From assembly GCA_032718475.1 (NCBI GenBank), contig JAUCBJ010005137.1, positions 21,001 to 85,000 on the forward strand: 64,000 nt of DNA. Direction: 5' to 3'. The notes below the pieces were generated by a model. That model did not search any database and was not told where the DNA came from. It worked only from the letters and a program-made list of their open reading frames with translations. Positions 22,712 through 34,359 of this stretch are shown here, piece by piece (within the stretch, counting starts at the first letter, position 1; each line of letters begins with the position of its first letter). A program made the position numbers and the translations under genes. This DNA is from Nemertoderma westbladi. Its lineage: Eukaryota > Xenacoelomorpha > Nemertodermatida > Nemertodermatidae.

Positions 22712-23650
22712 GTAACTAATGACCCAAACTGCGAGAGTGTTAATCTGCTGTATTTATATCCCTCCAGATTCTTCTAAAAGCCATGATAATGACGCTAATG
22801 TCATGTTTCGTATTGTTGAGGACGCTATAGCCAGGCTACGCTAGAACGGGTTGTGAACCTGATTATATCGTAAACGATATATTTTCCCATGATTTTAGTA
22901 ATTTGCTGCCGGATGATTATATTTTTGATTAAGTTACTGAAAGATTTAGTTGTGATCATATTGTTAATAGCCACGGAAAATATTTACTTTCGCTTTGTAA
23001 ATCTAGTAGGCTCTGAATTTTTAACGGTAGAGTAGGGTGTGATAAGGGTGTTGGAGCACCTACTTATTTTTGTAATTCGGGTGCTGGTAACATCGGGTCA
23101 TCCGTTATAGATTATTGTATACTGTAGGTACGCCAGATTTACTGTAATCATGTAATACGTTTAGAATTGATGAGCCAAATTGTTACTCACACCATGTACT
23201 ATTGTCTGTTTCATTTTCATTTTCATTGAAAATGCCAACAAACTGTGAGCGAGTACAGGATATGTGTACATAATCCAATATTCCGAAATCAGGCGAGCAA
23301 AATGGTTTGAAACCGAGAGTTTTCTGGCCATCAGGAAATTCTGAATGTGCATGTAGGTTTAAAAACAATTTGCAGACTGACGTCGTTATCGAAGCGTTCG
23401 ATGATGTTTACGAATTGTTAACTTGTAGTGAAATTAGTCCTAGTAGCATTGATTGTGCTGTGGAAAAATTTACTAATGTACTATATGATTGTGCAATTTC
23501 TGGTGGGCCTGAAAAATGTAAAGCGCCGGGAAACAATAACTTTAATCCAGTTCCTAAAAGTGGAGCGATTTGGTTTGATTTTGACTGTAAGGCAGCAAAA
23601 TGATCGTTTAATCGCGCTTTAAATTTCTGGCTCAATTATTTTTGCTGTTT
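22712..23650 (+). pseudogene. Decayed LINE endonuclease, right piece and RT linker
   Basis: This continues the relic cut at 10604 by element A. Readable stretches in the plus frames include a YIPPDSSKSHDNDAN segment near 22755, NSHGKYLLSLCKSS then FNGRVG.DKG..APTYF near 22965-23080, and SSVIDYCI near 23100. This is the C-terminal part of a LINE endonuclease. A 98-codon open piece (23307-23603) ends IWFDFDCKAAK, typical of the linker before the RT. Stops and frameshifts are numerous. The family differs from the LINE at 2311. Confidence 0.72.
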
Positions 23651-23651
23651 T

Positions 23652-24645
23652 GTGTTATGGGGCGTCCTCCAAGGAGACACACTTGCACCATTCTTGTTCA
23701 TAATTGTGGTTGACTATGTTCTACGCATGTCCTTAGATCATCATAATGATGATGGGGTGATGATAACTCCACCTACTGGCTCCAGAAGTCGAGGAAATCC
23801 TACCAAGTACCTAACTGATCTAGACTTTGCTGATGACTTAGGAGTACTCTCAGAATCACTAGAGGGAGCCCAACGGCTCCTCAGCTCATTAGAACATGCT
23901 GCTTCTAGTGTTGGTCTTTTTATTAACTCCAGAAAGACCAAAATTTTGACAGTTAACTTTGAAAGTCCTCAGCAAGACTCTGATCGGATGAGCATAAGCT
24001 CAAAAGATGGTATGCTTGAGCATGTGGATGACTTCTGTTACCTGGGATCATGGATCCGGAAGTCAGGTGAGGACCTTCGAATACGTAAGGGAAAGGCATG
24101 GGCAGCCTTGAATAGGCTTTCCAGGATTTGGAAGTCACCGAGAATTAATCGGAAACTTAAGGTCCGGTTATTTAGAGCTGCAGTAGTTCCAGTACTCTTC
24201 TATGGGAGTCCATGCTGGGCTCTAACTGCTGAGGACACCAAATCTCTGGATGGCACATTCACAAGAATGCTACGCCGGGTTCATTGTGTCAAGTTCAATG
24301 CACACATCTCCAACCAGACACTATATAACATTGGAGGTGTCTCATTGGTTCCCCCAAGCTTGACACTAGAACAAAATCGCCTCCGATTTGCAGGACATTG
24401 CTTTCGCCGTGAGGACCAGCCAGTGCATAATCTTGTACTTTGGCAGCCTCATGGAGTGAATAAGCATGGTGGACAGCCCATGACTTTCTTGAGACGCATC
24501 TTAAAGGACACTGGCCTTGAAGATGCGGATGATCTAGCAAATGTCATGGGTGATAGGGAGTTGTGGCGGTGCAATTTTGTCGATAAGCCAGCACAGCATT
24601 CTTAAAAATGCAGCTGCAATGCAGCATGCCGATCCTAGTAGTAGT
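23652..24645 (+). pseudogene. LINE copy 3, RT C-terminal fragment
   Basis: Matches LINE copy 1 from about 5074 (LWGVLQGDT) to the 3' end. The frame 23652-24605 (317 aa) is open and includes FADD and the C-terminal region. The breakpoint at the left falls within the RT domain, directly against the other LINE's linker. The (TAG)n tail at 24637-24645 passes straight into a 21-bp minisatellite. Confidence 0.9.
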
Positions 24646-25701
24646 GCTACTGTATACTGGAGTTGCACTGCATACAGGAGTTGTGCTACTATATACAGGA
24701 GTTGTGCTACTGTATACTGGAGTTGTGCTACTGTATACAGGAGTTGTGCTACAGTATACAGGAGTTGTGCTACTGTATACAGGAGTTGTACTACTGTATA
24801 CTGGAGTTGTACTACTGTATACAGGAGTTGTGCTACTGTATACAGGAGTTGTACTACTGTATACTGGAGTTGTACTACTGTATACTGGGGTTGTACTACT
24901 GTATACAGGAGTTGTGCTACTGTATACATGAGTTGTACTACTGTATACATGAGTTGTGCTACTGTATACTGGAGTTGTACTACTGTATACAGGAGTTGTG
25001 CTACTGTATACTGGGGTTGTACTACTGTATACAGGAGTTGTGCTACTGTATACAGGAGTTGTACTACTGTATACATGAGTTGTGCTACTGTATACAGGAG
25101 TTGTACTACTGTATACATGAGTTGTGCTACTGTATACTGGAGTTGTGCTACTGTATACTGGAGTTGTACTACTGTATACAGGAGTTGTGCTACTGTATAC
25201 TGGGGTTGTACTACTGTATACAGGAGTTGTGCTACTGTATACAGGAGTTGTACTACTGTATACTGGAGTTGTGCTACTGTATACTGGAGTTGTACTACTG
25301 TATACAGGAGTTGTGCTACTGTATACTGGGGTTGTACTACTGTATACAGGAGTTGTGCTACTGTATACAGGAGTTGTACTACTGTATACATGAGTTGTGC
25401 TACTGTATACTGGAGTTGTGCTACTGTATATTGGAGTTGTGCTACTGTATACTGGAGTTGTGCTACTGTATACTGGAGTTGTGCTACTGTATACTGGAGT
25501 TGTGCTACATGCTACTGTATACAGGAGTTGTGCTACTGTATACTGGAGTTGTGCTACATGCTACAGTATACAGGAGTTGTGCTACTGTATACTGGAGTTG
25601 TGCTACATGCTACTGTATACAGGAGTTGTGCTACTGTATACTGGAGTTGTGCTACATGCTACTGTATACAGGAGTTGTGCTACTGTATACTGGAGTTGTG
25701 C
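24646..25701. repeat. 21-bp minisatellite, about 50 units
   Basis: Units read GAGTTGTGCTACTGTATACTG with C/A variation at a few fixed positions. Because 21 is a multiple of three, long open frames occur in several frames on both strands (repeating YCILEL, or YTVVQLL on minus); none has gene-like features. From 25504 a 7-bp insertion makes a higher-order 49-bp unit repeated at 25504, 25553, 25602 and 25651. Confidence 0.95.
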
Positions 25702-25850
25702 AATTTTAAGTAGACCCTTAATTGGGTAGTTAATTGATTAAAATAAAATATATTCGTTAGTAATATACCAATAAATCCCTGTTATATAACACTAAAATCG
25801 GCTTATGCGAGGAGCCCCACCCCACCCCATCCCAGCAGCCGATTTGCATG

Positions 25851-27040
25851 GGGTGCATGTAAAGAGCGGACTGCGGATTGTCAATTAAAATCGCAAATAT
25901 GCCCGGTCAATTTGAATTATAGCATTATAATGTAAGAATCCGCTCTTTGTTGTCTGGACAAACGGCGGACTGAAGCCAGAAAATTGTAACCTGATTGGCT
26001 CAATCATTTACATAGGCCCAAAGGGAACTTTCCTGAATCCTCTTATTGGCTTAAATGTTTTCATTGTTTTGTTTTGTTTTCAATTGTTTTCATATCTTCA
26101 ATAGAGATGGAAACACAAACAATATTCCAACATTGCTACAGTATAATTATACTGTAAGTAATTAAGTAGGACTACCGGTGAGGTATCAATTAAGCTGCCG
26201 TCAGCAGGCATGTACTGTTGGCCTACCGGCTACTGTGTACTGGTCAGCCGGTTGAACTTTTCGACTAATTCAAACTAAACTAAGTATAATAAGTAACGTA
26301 ATCGATGACGGCCGTATTGCACGTGTAGTAGGCCTATTCTTAAACGTCCAAAACTAAACTTACTATAATACATCCAGGCTTACGTAAGATGAGAGTGCCT
26401 TGATGTGAAAGTTTAGGAAAATATTACCTGATTACTACTGTATTTACAGTAGAGGTAGGTTCGCCACTAGTCCTCAGTAGGTATAGGTTCGCCACTAGTA
26501 GTAGTCCCGTAATCAACAGTCCACGTAATTACTGTATAGGATGATTATTTCCTGTATTACAGTGTTGCACAATGGTAAACATCTAAAAGCCAATGCTGCA
26601 ATGGGATGATTCATTCTTTAAGTTCCCTTTCAGCCTATGTAAATGATTGACAGTATTTAAGGATATAAAAAAATGTGTCATACTATAAATACCCAAGGTA
26701 GTAAAATAATACTTCATGTCTGATACTTAGCTTAATACCTGGTTGATTGCGTCCACTAGCTCCAGGCTATTAGCAGTCAGCCAGCTTCAGTCATCATTTA
26801 TAACTATTGATTTAATTATGAAGGTGTATTGCAATTTCTTATTTGTTTGATTGGATAAATAAATATAATGAATGAATGAATGAATGAGCCAATCAGGTTA
26901 CAATTTACCGGCTTCAGTCCGCCATTTGTCCAGACAACAAAGAACGGATTCTTAGTTTGGAAGTCGATAATTCAAATTGACCGCGTGGATTTTGGCAATC
27001 CGCAGTCCGTAGTCCGCCAGTCCGCTCTTTACATGCACCC
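25851..27040. mobile_element. Non-autonomous DNA transposon with long TIRs (Mutator-like)
   Basis: Inverted arms of about 190 bp: the left arm starts GGGTGCATGTAAAGAGCGGA at 25851, and the right arm ends with its complement at 27040. Both arms contain TTGTTGTCTGGACAAA or a close variant, and AATTGTAACCTGATTGGCTC. A perfect 9-bp direct repeat, ATTTGCATG, flanks it (25842-25850 and 27041-27049). Long arms with a 9-bp target duplication fit Mutator-like elements. The interior has no transposase and no convincing ORF. A GAAT tetranucleotide run lies at 26867-26884. Confidence 0.82.
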
Positions 27041-27216
27041 ATTTGCATGTACCCTTACAGCGTTACGGTACTGAGTGTTCTCAGTATATCAGTTCTCATT
27101 AAAATATTAATTAACTTCAGTCCAAGGACTACTTCAGTAGTCCTTGCTTCAGTCCCATAAATGTTACCGTACAAATTAAATATGCAAATAAAATGCTGCA
27201 ATTATGGTTGAATAAC

Positions 27217-27600
27217 TTATTTTTTTCCCTCTATCATTATGATATGGTAACCAAACTTTGTCTTTACGGGCGGGTCAGTATATATTGGTTTAGCGGTTTT
27301 ACTGGGAGTCAAGGCGAAGGCTGCATCCTGGAAGGGGCCCACCATGGATCCACGGACCATCCAGCCTAGATCACCACCCGATCTCGCTTTATCTTCACTG
27401 AACTGTGTCGCTACTTCGTTAAACTTCACCCCACTCTTGAGTTTAGCCATTGCTTCCAGGACTTTGCTTTCCTTCTCACATAGAATGTGCCGGACTTTCA
27501 CTGACGATCCGGCGGTCGATGCCTCGGTGTCTCCGGATTTACCAGGTTTACCTTTAGTTTTAGACTCGCCCTTAGCGGCTGCTTTTGGTTTCGGAGGCAT
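27217..27600 (-). CDS. PIN4: Parvulin-type peptidyl-prolyl isomerase PIN4 (127 aa)
   Basis: Catalyses cis-trans isomerisation of prolyl bonds; the family acts in the nucleus and nucleolus (ribosome biogenesis, chromatin). Residues 1-35 are a Lys/Gly-rich basic tail as in animal Par14, and residues about 36-127 are the parvulin domain: [40 protein letters not shown] and the closing [14 protein letters not shown]. Length and motif order match full-length family members. The start is MPPKPK at 27600, the family-typical N-terminus; the frame stays open 34 codons further up to 27702, but that extension is not conserved-looking. It is uninterrupted by introns, so it is either a compact gene or an intact retrocopy. 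No poly(A) tail or target duplication was found. Confidence 0.9.
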   Translation of the reverse strand: MPPKPKAAAKGESKTKGKPGKSGDTEASTAGSSVKVRHILCEKESKVLEAMAKLKSGVKFNEVATQFSEDKARSGGDLGWMVRGSMVGPFQDAAFALTPSKTAKPIYTDPPVKTKFGYHIIMIEGKK

Positions 27601-27691
27601 TTCTCCTATCCGTATGCATGAGGTATGGGTATGAGCATGAGGTATATGGTATATTCCAAGAATGCAAATACTTAAATAACCGTACGGGCAT

Positions 27692-27997
27692 GGTAGACTC
27701 AAGGACTACTGAAGCAAGGACTGGCACAGTCCTTGCTGAAAACAATACTGCAATACATGAAAGCAAAATGTAATTGAAAAACTAATAGGGCGAGGGCCTA
27801 CTGTAATACCGGTAGGCCTACCAAAAGTAGACTTATACCATACCATCATTTTACCATAAATTTACCACACCAGACAATAACTTTTTACCCCAGGATGAGT
27901 ATGTTTATCAGTTCAACTGGTTACCAACATGGCCTCCGCTAGCGAAATCTGGATTTACCGTGTGCCAGTCCTTGCTTCAGTAGTCCTTGGGTTGACC
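27692..27997. mobile_element. Short inverted-repeat element upstream of PIN4
   Basis: Outer arms of about 37 bp, GGTAGACTCAAGGACTACTG... at 27692 and its near-complement ending ...TAGTCCTTGGGTTGACC at 27995, enclose about 230 bp. The same core (CAGTAGTCCTTGCTTCAGTCC) is also found at 27131-27151, on the other side of PIN4. The size and arms fit a MITE, but no target duplication is clear. Confidence 0.5.
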
Positions 27998-28730
27998 ATA
28001 AGTGTGAAGTATGTAAACACTACCGGTACAATACTGCAATAGGCCTACACAGCACTGCACGCTAAACACAAATAGCAGTAATCCGATTTTTGATAAAACT
28101 CAGCTGTTATTTACGTCGTTTTCCACTGCCTGAAATTGCTCGAAACACCCCCCCCCCCCCCCCCCTTGGATGTTTCAGTATATAATTTCAAGATACCTCA
28201 CAAACAATACAGATGCACCGCACCAAAAATTGTATGGAATAGTAATATAATTACTAAACGTCATTGTTTATCAATCGCCATTGACTGGTGCCTACAATTT
28301 TAGGAGATTACTTAGACACAATAGCAAAGCTAGTGCTGTGCCTGGGTAACCTTTTACTAACAAGTTGATTTGCGAGGGGGGGGGGGGGGGGTGGATTGGC
28401 GGTATGACACCAAAGAATTGGGTAACCATCTTATACACCTGAGAATGATAACTGTGGGAAGCCAACCCAGAGTACTCCCGCGAGGACCTTCTCACTGACC
28501 AGACTGCAGACTGTGAAATTGAGGGGAGTGAGAAAAAACGGTGGCATTCTAGAGTAATGAGTAGGATAGTAATATAAGTTTCAGAGTTGATAATTGAGGT
28601 CGATATGTCAAAGTGGATAACTGTAACCGATGATACGCAGAGGGTATAATTCTAAAAGATTTATTTATTATCCCGATTTTGGGGTATTTTCCAGCGAAAA
28701 AATAAAAGTAACAATTTAAGAATAAAAGGG
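27998..28730. other. No gene seen; poly-C and poly-G tracts
   Basis: AT-rich non-coding sequence with an 18-C run (28148-28165) and a 16-G run (28376-28391). No ORF with coding character. Confidence 0.6.
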
Positions 28731-30854
28731 CTTCCAGAGTTATTTAACTACATACGAAAATAATAGGTGGAAGTGAGTTTTTAGGCTATAAGCGGCGTTT
28801 TTTCATGTTACTACCTACAGAACCAGTTAAAAGGTTATAACTTTCGAGGAGACAGTGCCAGTGACTTGAGAAAGTGTGAGACAATTGGGGTTACTATTCC
28901 CAATTTGTACACAGTGTTACAACTCAGAAAACACAGGGCTTCCAGAGTTATTTAACTATATTCGAATATAATACGTCGTAGTGTGTTTTTAGGCTATAAG
29001 CGGCGTTTTTTCATGTTACTACCTACAGAACCAGTTAAACACGTTAGTAACTTTCGAGGAGACAGTGCCAGTGACTTGAGAAAGTGTGAGACAATTGGGG
29101 TTACTATTCCCAACTTGTACACAGTGTTACAACTCAGAAAACACAGGGCTTCCAGAGTTATTTAACTACATACGAATATAATACGTGGGAGTGTGTTTTT
29201 AGGCTATAAGCGGCGTTTTTTCATGTTACTACCTACAGAACCAGTTAAATACTGATAACTTTCGAGGAGACAGTGCCAGTGACTTGAGAAAGTGTGAGAC
29301 AATTGGGGTTACTATTCCCAACTTGTACACAGTGTTACAACTCAGAAAACACAGGGCTTCCAGAGTTATTTAACTACATACGAATATAATACGTGGAAGT
29401 GTGTTTTTAGGCTATAAGCGGCGTTTTTTCATGTTACTACCTACAGAACCAGTTAAACACGTTAGTAACTTTCGAGGAGACAGTGCCAGTGACTTGAGAA
29501 AGTGTGAGACAATTGGGGTTACTATTCCCAATTTGTACACAGTGTTACAACTCAGAAAACACAGGGCTTCCAGAGTTATTTAACTATATTCGAATATAAT
29601 ACGTCGTAGTGTGTTTTTAGGCTATAAGCGGCGTTTTTTCATGTTACTACCTACAGAACCAGTTAAAAGGTTATAACTTTCGAGGAGACAGTGCCAGTGA
29701 CTTGAGAAAGTGTGAGACAATTGGGGTTACTATTCCCAACTTGTACACAGTGTTACAACTCAGAAAACACAGGGCTTCCAGAGTTATTTAACTATATTCG
29801 AATATAATACGTGGGAGTGTGTTTTTAGGCTATAAGCGGCGTTTTTTCATGTTACTACCTACAGAACCAGTTAAAAGGTTATAACTTTCGAGGAGACAGT
29901 GCCAGTGACTTGAGAAAGTGTGAGACAATTGGGGTTACTATTCCCAATTTGTACACAGTGTTACAACTCAGAAAACACAGGGCTTCCAGAGTTATTTAAC
30001 TATATTCGAATATAATACGTCGTAGTGTGTTTTTAGGCTATAAGCGGCGTTTTTTCATGTTACTTCCTACAGAACCAGTTAAATAGGTTATAACTTTCGA
30101 GGAGACAGTGCCAGTGACTTGAGAAAGTGTGAGACAATTGGGGTTACTATTCCCAACTTGTACACAGTGTTACAACTCAGAAAACACAGGGCTTCCAGAG
30201 TTATTTAACTACATACGAATATAATACGTCGTAGTGTGTTTTTAGGCTATAAGCGGCGTTTTTTCATGTTACTACCTACAGAACCAGTTAAAAGGTTATA
30301 ACTTTCGAGGAGACAGTGCCAGTGACTTGAGAAAGTGTGAGACAATTGGGGTTACTATTCCCAATTTGTACACAGTGTTACAACTCAGAAAACACAGGGC
30401 TTCCAGAGTTATTTAACTATATTCGAATATAATACGTCGTAGTGTGTTTTTAGGCTATAAGCGGCGTTTTTTCATGTTACTTCCTACAGAACCAGTTAAA
30501 AGGTTATAACTTTCGAGGAGACAGTGCCAGTGACTTGAGAAAGTGTGAGACAATTGGGGTTACTATTCCCAATTTGTACACAGTGTTACAACTCAGAAAA
30601 CACAGGGCTTCCAGAGTTATTTAACTATATTCGAATATAATACGTCGTAGTGTGTTTTTAGGCTATAAGCGGCGTTTTTTCATGTTACTTCCTACAGAAC
30701 CAGTTAAAAGGTTATAACTTTCGAGGAGACAGTGCCAGTGACTTGAGAAAGTGTGAGACAATTGGGGTTACTATTCCCAATTTGTACACAGTGTTACAAC
30801 TCAGAAAACACAGGGCTTCCAGAGTTATTTAACTATATTCGAATATAATACGTG
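28731..30854 (+). repeat. 208-210-bp satellite, ten full units
   Basis: Units start with CTTCCAGAGTTATTTAACTA at 28731, 28939, 29149, 29357, 29567, 29775, 29983, 30192, 30400 and 30608, with a partial unit from 30816. The first unit is the most diverged; variants alternate at two places (ACATACG/TATTCG; CACGTTAGTAAC/AGGTTATAAC). Each unit can encode a peptide ending LQLRKHRASRVI then stop, open for 60 codons across the unit border in two units only. The array stops at the LTR at 30855. Confidence 0.95.
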
Positions 30855-32126
30855 TGTAAAAGCTTCTGTGGGATATAACTGGCCCTTTTGCTTCGCAATC
30901 CAGTTTCCCCCCTAGGCGCTGGAATACTCTAAAAGGCTCTATAACTATATATATATTCCCCTCGCCCGCAAGGTACCGTTATAGGTGTTTTAACGGACAT
31001 AAAAGTCATTCTGCTATATACGTGTTTTGGCGGACATGGTAAGGCAAAAAACCTGCAATGCACCAAATACCTTTACACAGCTTAGCCTTGATGATTCAGA
31101 TTACGACATCTAACAGCTGGTTGCTGACATGGGAACAGCCATTGGACACGTAGTTCTTTGTTTAGCTTAAGCCAATCAGAGCGATTTTTTCTGTCGATGT
31201 GGAGATATTCGGCCGATCATACTAGGAGTGTTCAGTCTTACTGTTTTTTCTTGATACTGTTGTGTTGTTGCTATCTAGGCCAGGAACACCGGCTCTAGAG
31301 TCAATTCGTTTTCATACTTTAGAAGAAACATTAGTAGGCTTAAATTATAGAGCGTATAACTGTTATCATTCATCACATATCTTATCTATCATATCAACTG
31401 ATCGCAATTCAGTCTTACATTATCGGTTCAATATACATTATTATACTGCTATTTACTATTGTTTGGTTGAATATTATTTGGAGAACATTTATAAAGAACC
31501 CAAATTTCCCAATTTTCTTGATACACTACAGGTTAGAGAGACGGGTTATATATAGCGATTGCGACTTATATTATTGTGGTTTGTAGTGAATTTAATGCTA
31601 TTTGATAAGCACTACATGAGTCCGTTGCTGTTCTCTTTATATATGATAAAATTCATTGACGGTCGGCAAATTAGTGAGCAGTATTGTGTGTTACCGGTAG
31701 TGTGCATGATTGTGACTGATAACTAAGCATTTCCTAAAGAATGCGCCTCATACGTGAATCATAAGCCTTACCGACTTACCGTTGTGATTAGTATAAGTCA
31801 TATCTCTGTTTACCTAGATAGAGCGCCACGTCCTAAAGGAACTGTTAATATTTCCCGAAAGTGAATAATATTAGTCAGAAATTATTTATTAACGATCAAT
31901 CGAATAATACAATACAGTAAGCTTACACTGCAATAATAATCTAAGCCCTCAGAATCCAGTCTCCCGGGTATATCCAGCGGGTGAATGGACGCGCACTAGG
32001 CTGGCTTCTGCTAATGTTGTGTTTATTGGTATTAAATATTTGTCATCTTCTAAAGTCTATTTATAAACCAAAAGACATATAAATTTTGGCAGGTTAAACT
32101 GCTAAAGGTCTTCAAAAGCGCGTACA
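30855..32126 (+). repeat. 5' LTR of the outer element (1272 bp)
   Basis: Starts TGTAAAAGCTTCTG and ends GCGCGTACA. It is alignable over its length with the LTRs of A and the inner element but visibly more diverged, and its first 410 bp match 57309-57718 well. A TATA-like run (TATATATATATT) lies near 30945. Confidence 0.88.
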
Positions 32127-34359
32127 ATAACAGTTATTGACTTTATTGCAGTAAGCAATAAAGTTGAAAGTACCGGTCGACCGGTAAACCTGAACCGGTA
32201 CTTCTGTAGGTCAGTAGGCCCAACTGCCAGAACCGGTACTGCTGTAGGTCCGTAGGTCCAACTGCCAGAACCGGTACTTCTGTAGGTCCGTAGGCCCAAC
32301 TGTCCTAACCGGTACTTCCAGTATAAGTACATTAGTATTATTCGATTTTGATTATTGTATACCGGTAGGTCTCGATATTAAATCGGGGACGCCTGGTTTT
32401 TATTGAGATTTTACTTAGGTCTATTTCTGTCAGTTTTATTTCCTAGTAAGTTAATATTGAGCTGAAGACGTGTAAGTCTGCTCAGATTGTTCAGATAACT
32501 GTAGGCCGGACTGTTGTCGGATTGTTGTTGGGTTTGGAGAGATTACGGCGTGTGTAGAGTTTGTCCGATAGAGTGCCAGTTAGTAAGTTGGGGCAGCCAT
32601 AGCTGTAAGGTCAATCCCCTCTTAAAGAATAAGTCGTACTACCGTGTTAGAACGCATACTAACTAACCATTTTGGAATCTGCACATACTGTAGTTTATTT
32701 AGGCTTGACAGTATTCTGCCAGCGTTTTGGCCTGTGTTTGTTTGTGTGGTCTGTTCAGGTACCGTAATAGTTATTACTCAGATATTTTGTAGGCTGGATT
32801 GTTGTCTAGCTATTATTAGGTCTGAAGAGATTGCTGCGTGTGTAGAGTTTGTCTGATAAAGTGCCAGTTAGTAAGTTGGGGCAGCCATAGCTGTAAGGTC
32901 AATCCCCTCTTAAAGAATAAGTCGTACTACCGTGTTAGAACGCATACTAACTAACCATTTTGGAATCTGCACATACTGTAGTTTATTTAGGCTTGGTGGT
33001 AGTCTGCCAGCGTTTGGTTTGTATTTTGTTTGAGTATTCTGTACGGGTAGCGTAATATTTATTATTCAGAGTTTATGCGATTATTCGCAACATTCATGTC
33101 CCCAAGTTTATTCCTACAGTAATTGTGTTTGTTACACATACCGTTATAGTTAAATTAACCCCGGTACTACACGGGCTGCTTGGCGTAGGAAAAGACTGGT
33201 GACTTTGTGCTTCGGTCACTCCAGCAGATGCCGTGGTTCTTTTAACTGTTCAAGTATATTTAACTACTGATTATTTGTTGTACCAGTACTTGTACCTAAT
33301 TTAGGGTTTAGTGTACAGTGCTTTCCGAAGTAATTAGTGTGTAGGCAGTATATTTGTGTTGTAAAGTGGTTAATAGGCACGCTGGATCTGGTAGTCCGCG
33401 GTAATTAACTTCTAGGTAGGAACACTCCGTGATACATAACGTAGTACCTATAGCGATACGGTTATAGGTCGTCAGGCGGTGGTATTTTCCTATCTGGACA
33501 GTGCAATATATTTACTACTACTTATTATTTCAAATACCGTAGTACCCTGTCCGTTGTAATAACCAGAATTCTAACCCTTTGTTAGGCTGGTTTGTAGACT
33601 TCCTGTAAAATTACCCTAAAATTTCGTACGTAATATTTTTGTTGTGTTTAATTAGAGATTTAATCTCACCCGTATCGTAAGTAATTTGTAGTATTAAGTA
33701 ACTTAGGTAAATTAGAATTATCTGTTTTAGTGTCCCATAAGTAGCACTTCACTGAGAGCGCACAGCTTCTGTGTAGTGACTCCCCCAGAAATAATAACAT
33801 TTATTTCAAATATTGACAAAACCCTTTTAAACGGGTATATATATATTATAAATCAACTCAAACGATTTATAAATAGTAGGCCTGCCATACAACAACTAGG
33901 TCTCAATATCAGTTGGACTACTGCTTAAATAACGGTAATAAAGTAAGTTAAAGTAACCAAGTAACCCTAAAATATTCAGAAATTCAATTATTCTAAAATA
34001 ATTGACATACCGGTATTTACCATAGGCTTATTATATTTATTTCTATAAATTTGAGCTGAAATCATACCGGTACTCTGTAATTAATTCTAGTTCATAATTA
34101 TACTTATATATACTATCAGTGTAAGCTGTATACCGGTATTCACGATAGGCCTATTATATATTTATATATATTTGTGCTAAAATTATATACCGGTACTCTG
34201 TGACAAACCTAGTTTACAATACTTATATATACTATAAGTGTATACCGGTATTCTAATATACTGCAATAAATTACCGGTACTAGGCCAACGGTCATACTGA
34301 ATTACTAGACTTGCTTTAACTGTAACTATAGCAGTAAGCATTCAACTGTATAGCTAAAC
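32127..34359 (+). other. 5' leader of the outer element
   Basis: Carries the same architecture as the other leaders: a roughly 290-bp tandem repeat with GTCAATCCCCTCTTAAAGAATAAG at about 32610 and 32900, and TACCGGTA palindromes near 34010-34280. It also has a local triplication near 32205-32310 (CCGGTACT.CTGTAGGTC). No ORF is supported. Confidence 0.7.

Noticed and set aside
24534-25729. Long open frames on both strands (up to 390 codons)
   Set aside because: They are translations of a 21-bp minisatellite; any frame without a stop in one unit stays open through the whole array.
27601-27702. N-terminal extension of PIN4 from an upstream ATG
   Set aside because: The added residues ([12 protein letters not shown]...) are unlike the basic N-terminus of the family; MPPKPK at 27600 is the expected start.
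28731-30854. CRISPR-like array
   Set aside because: Whole 209-bp units repeat without unique spacers; this is a eukaryotic satellite.
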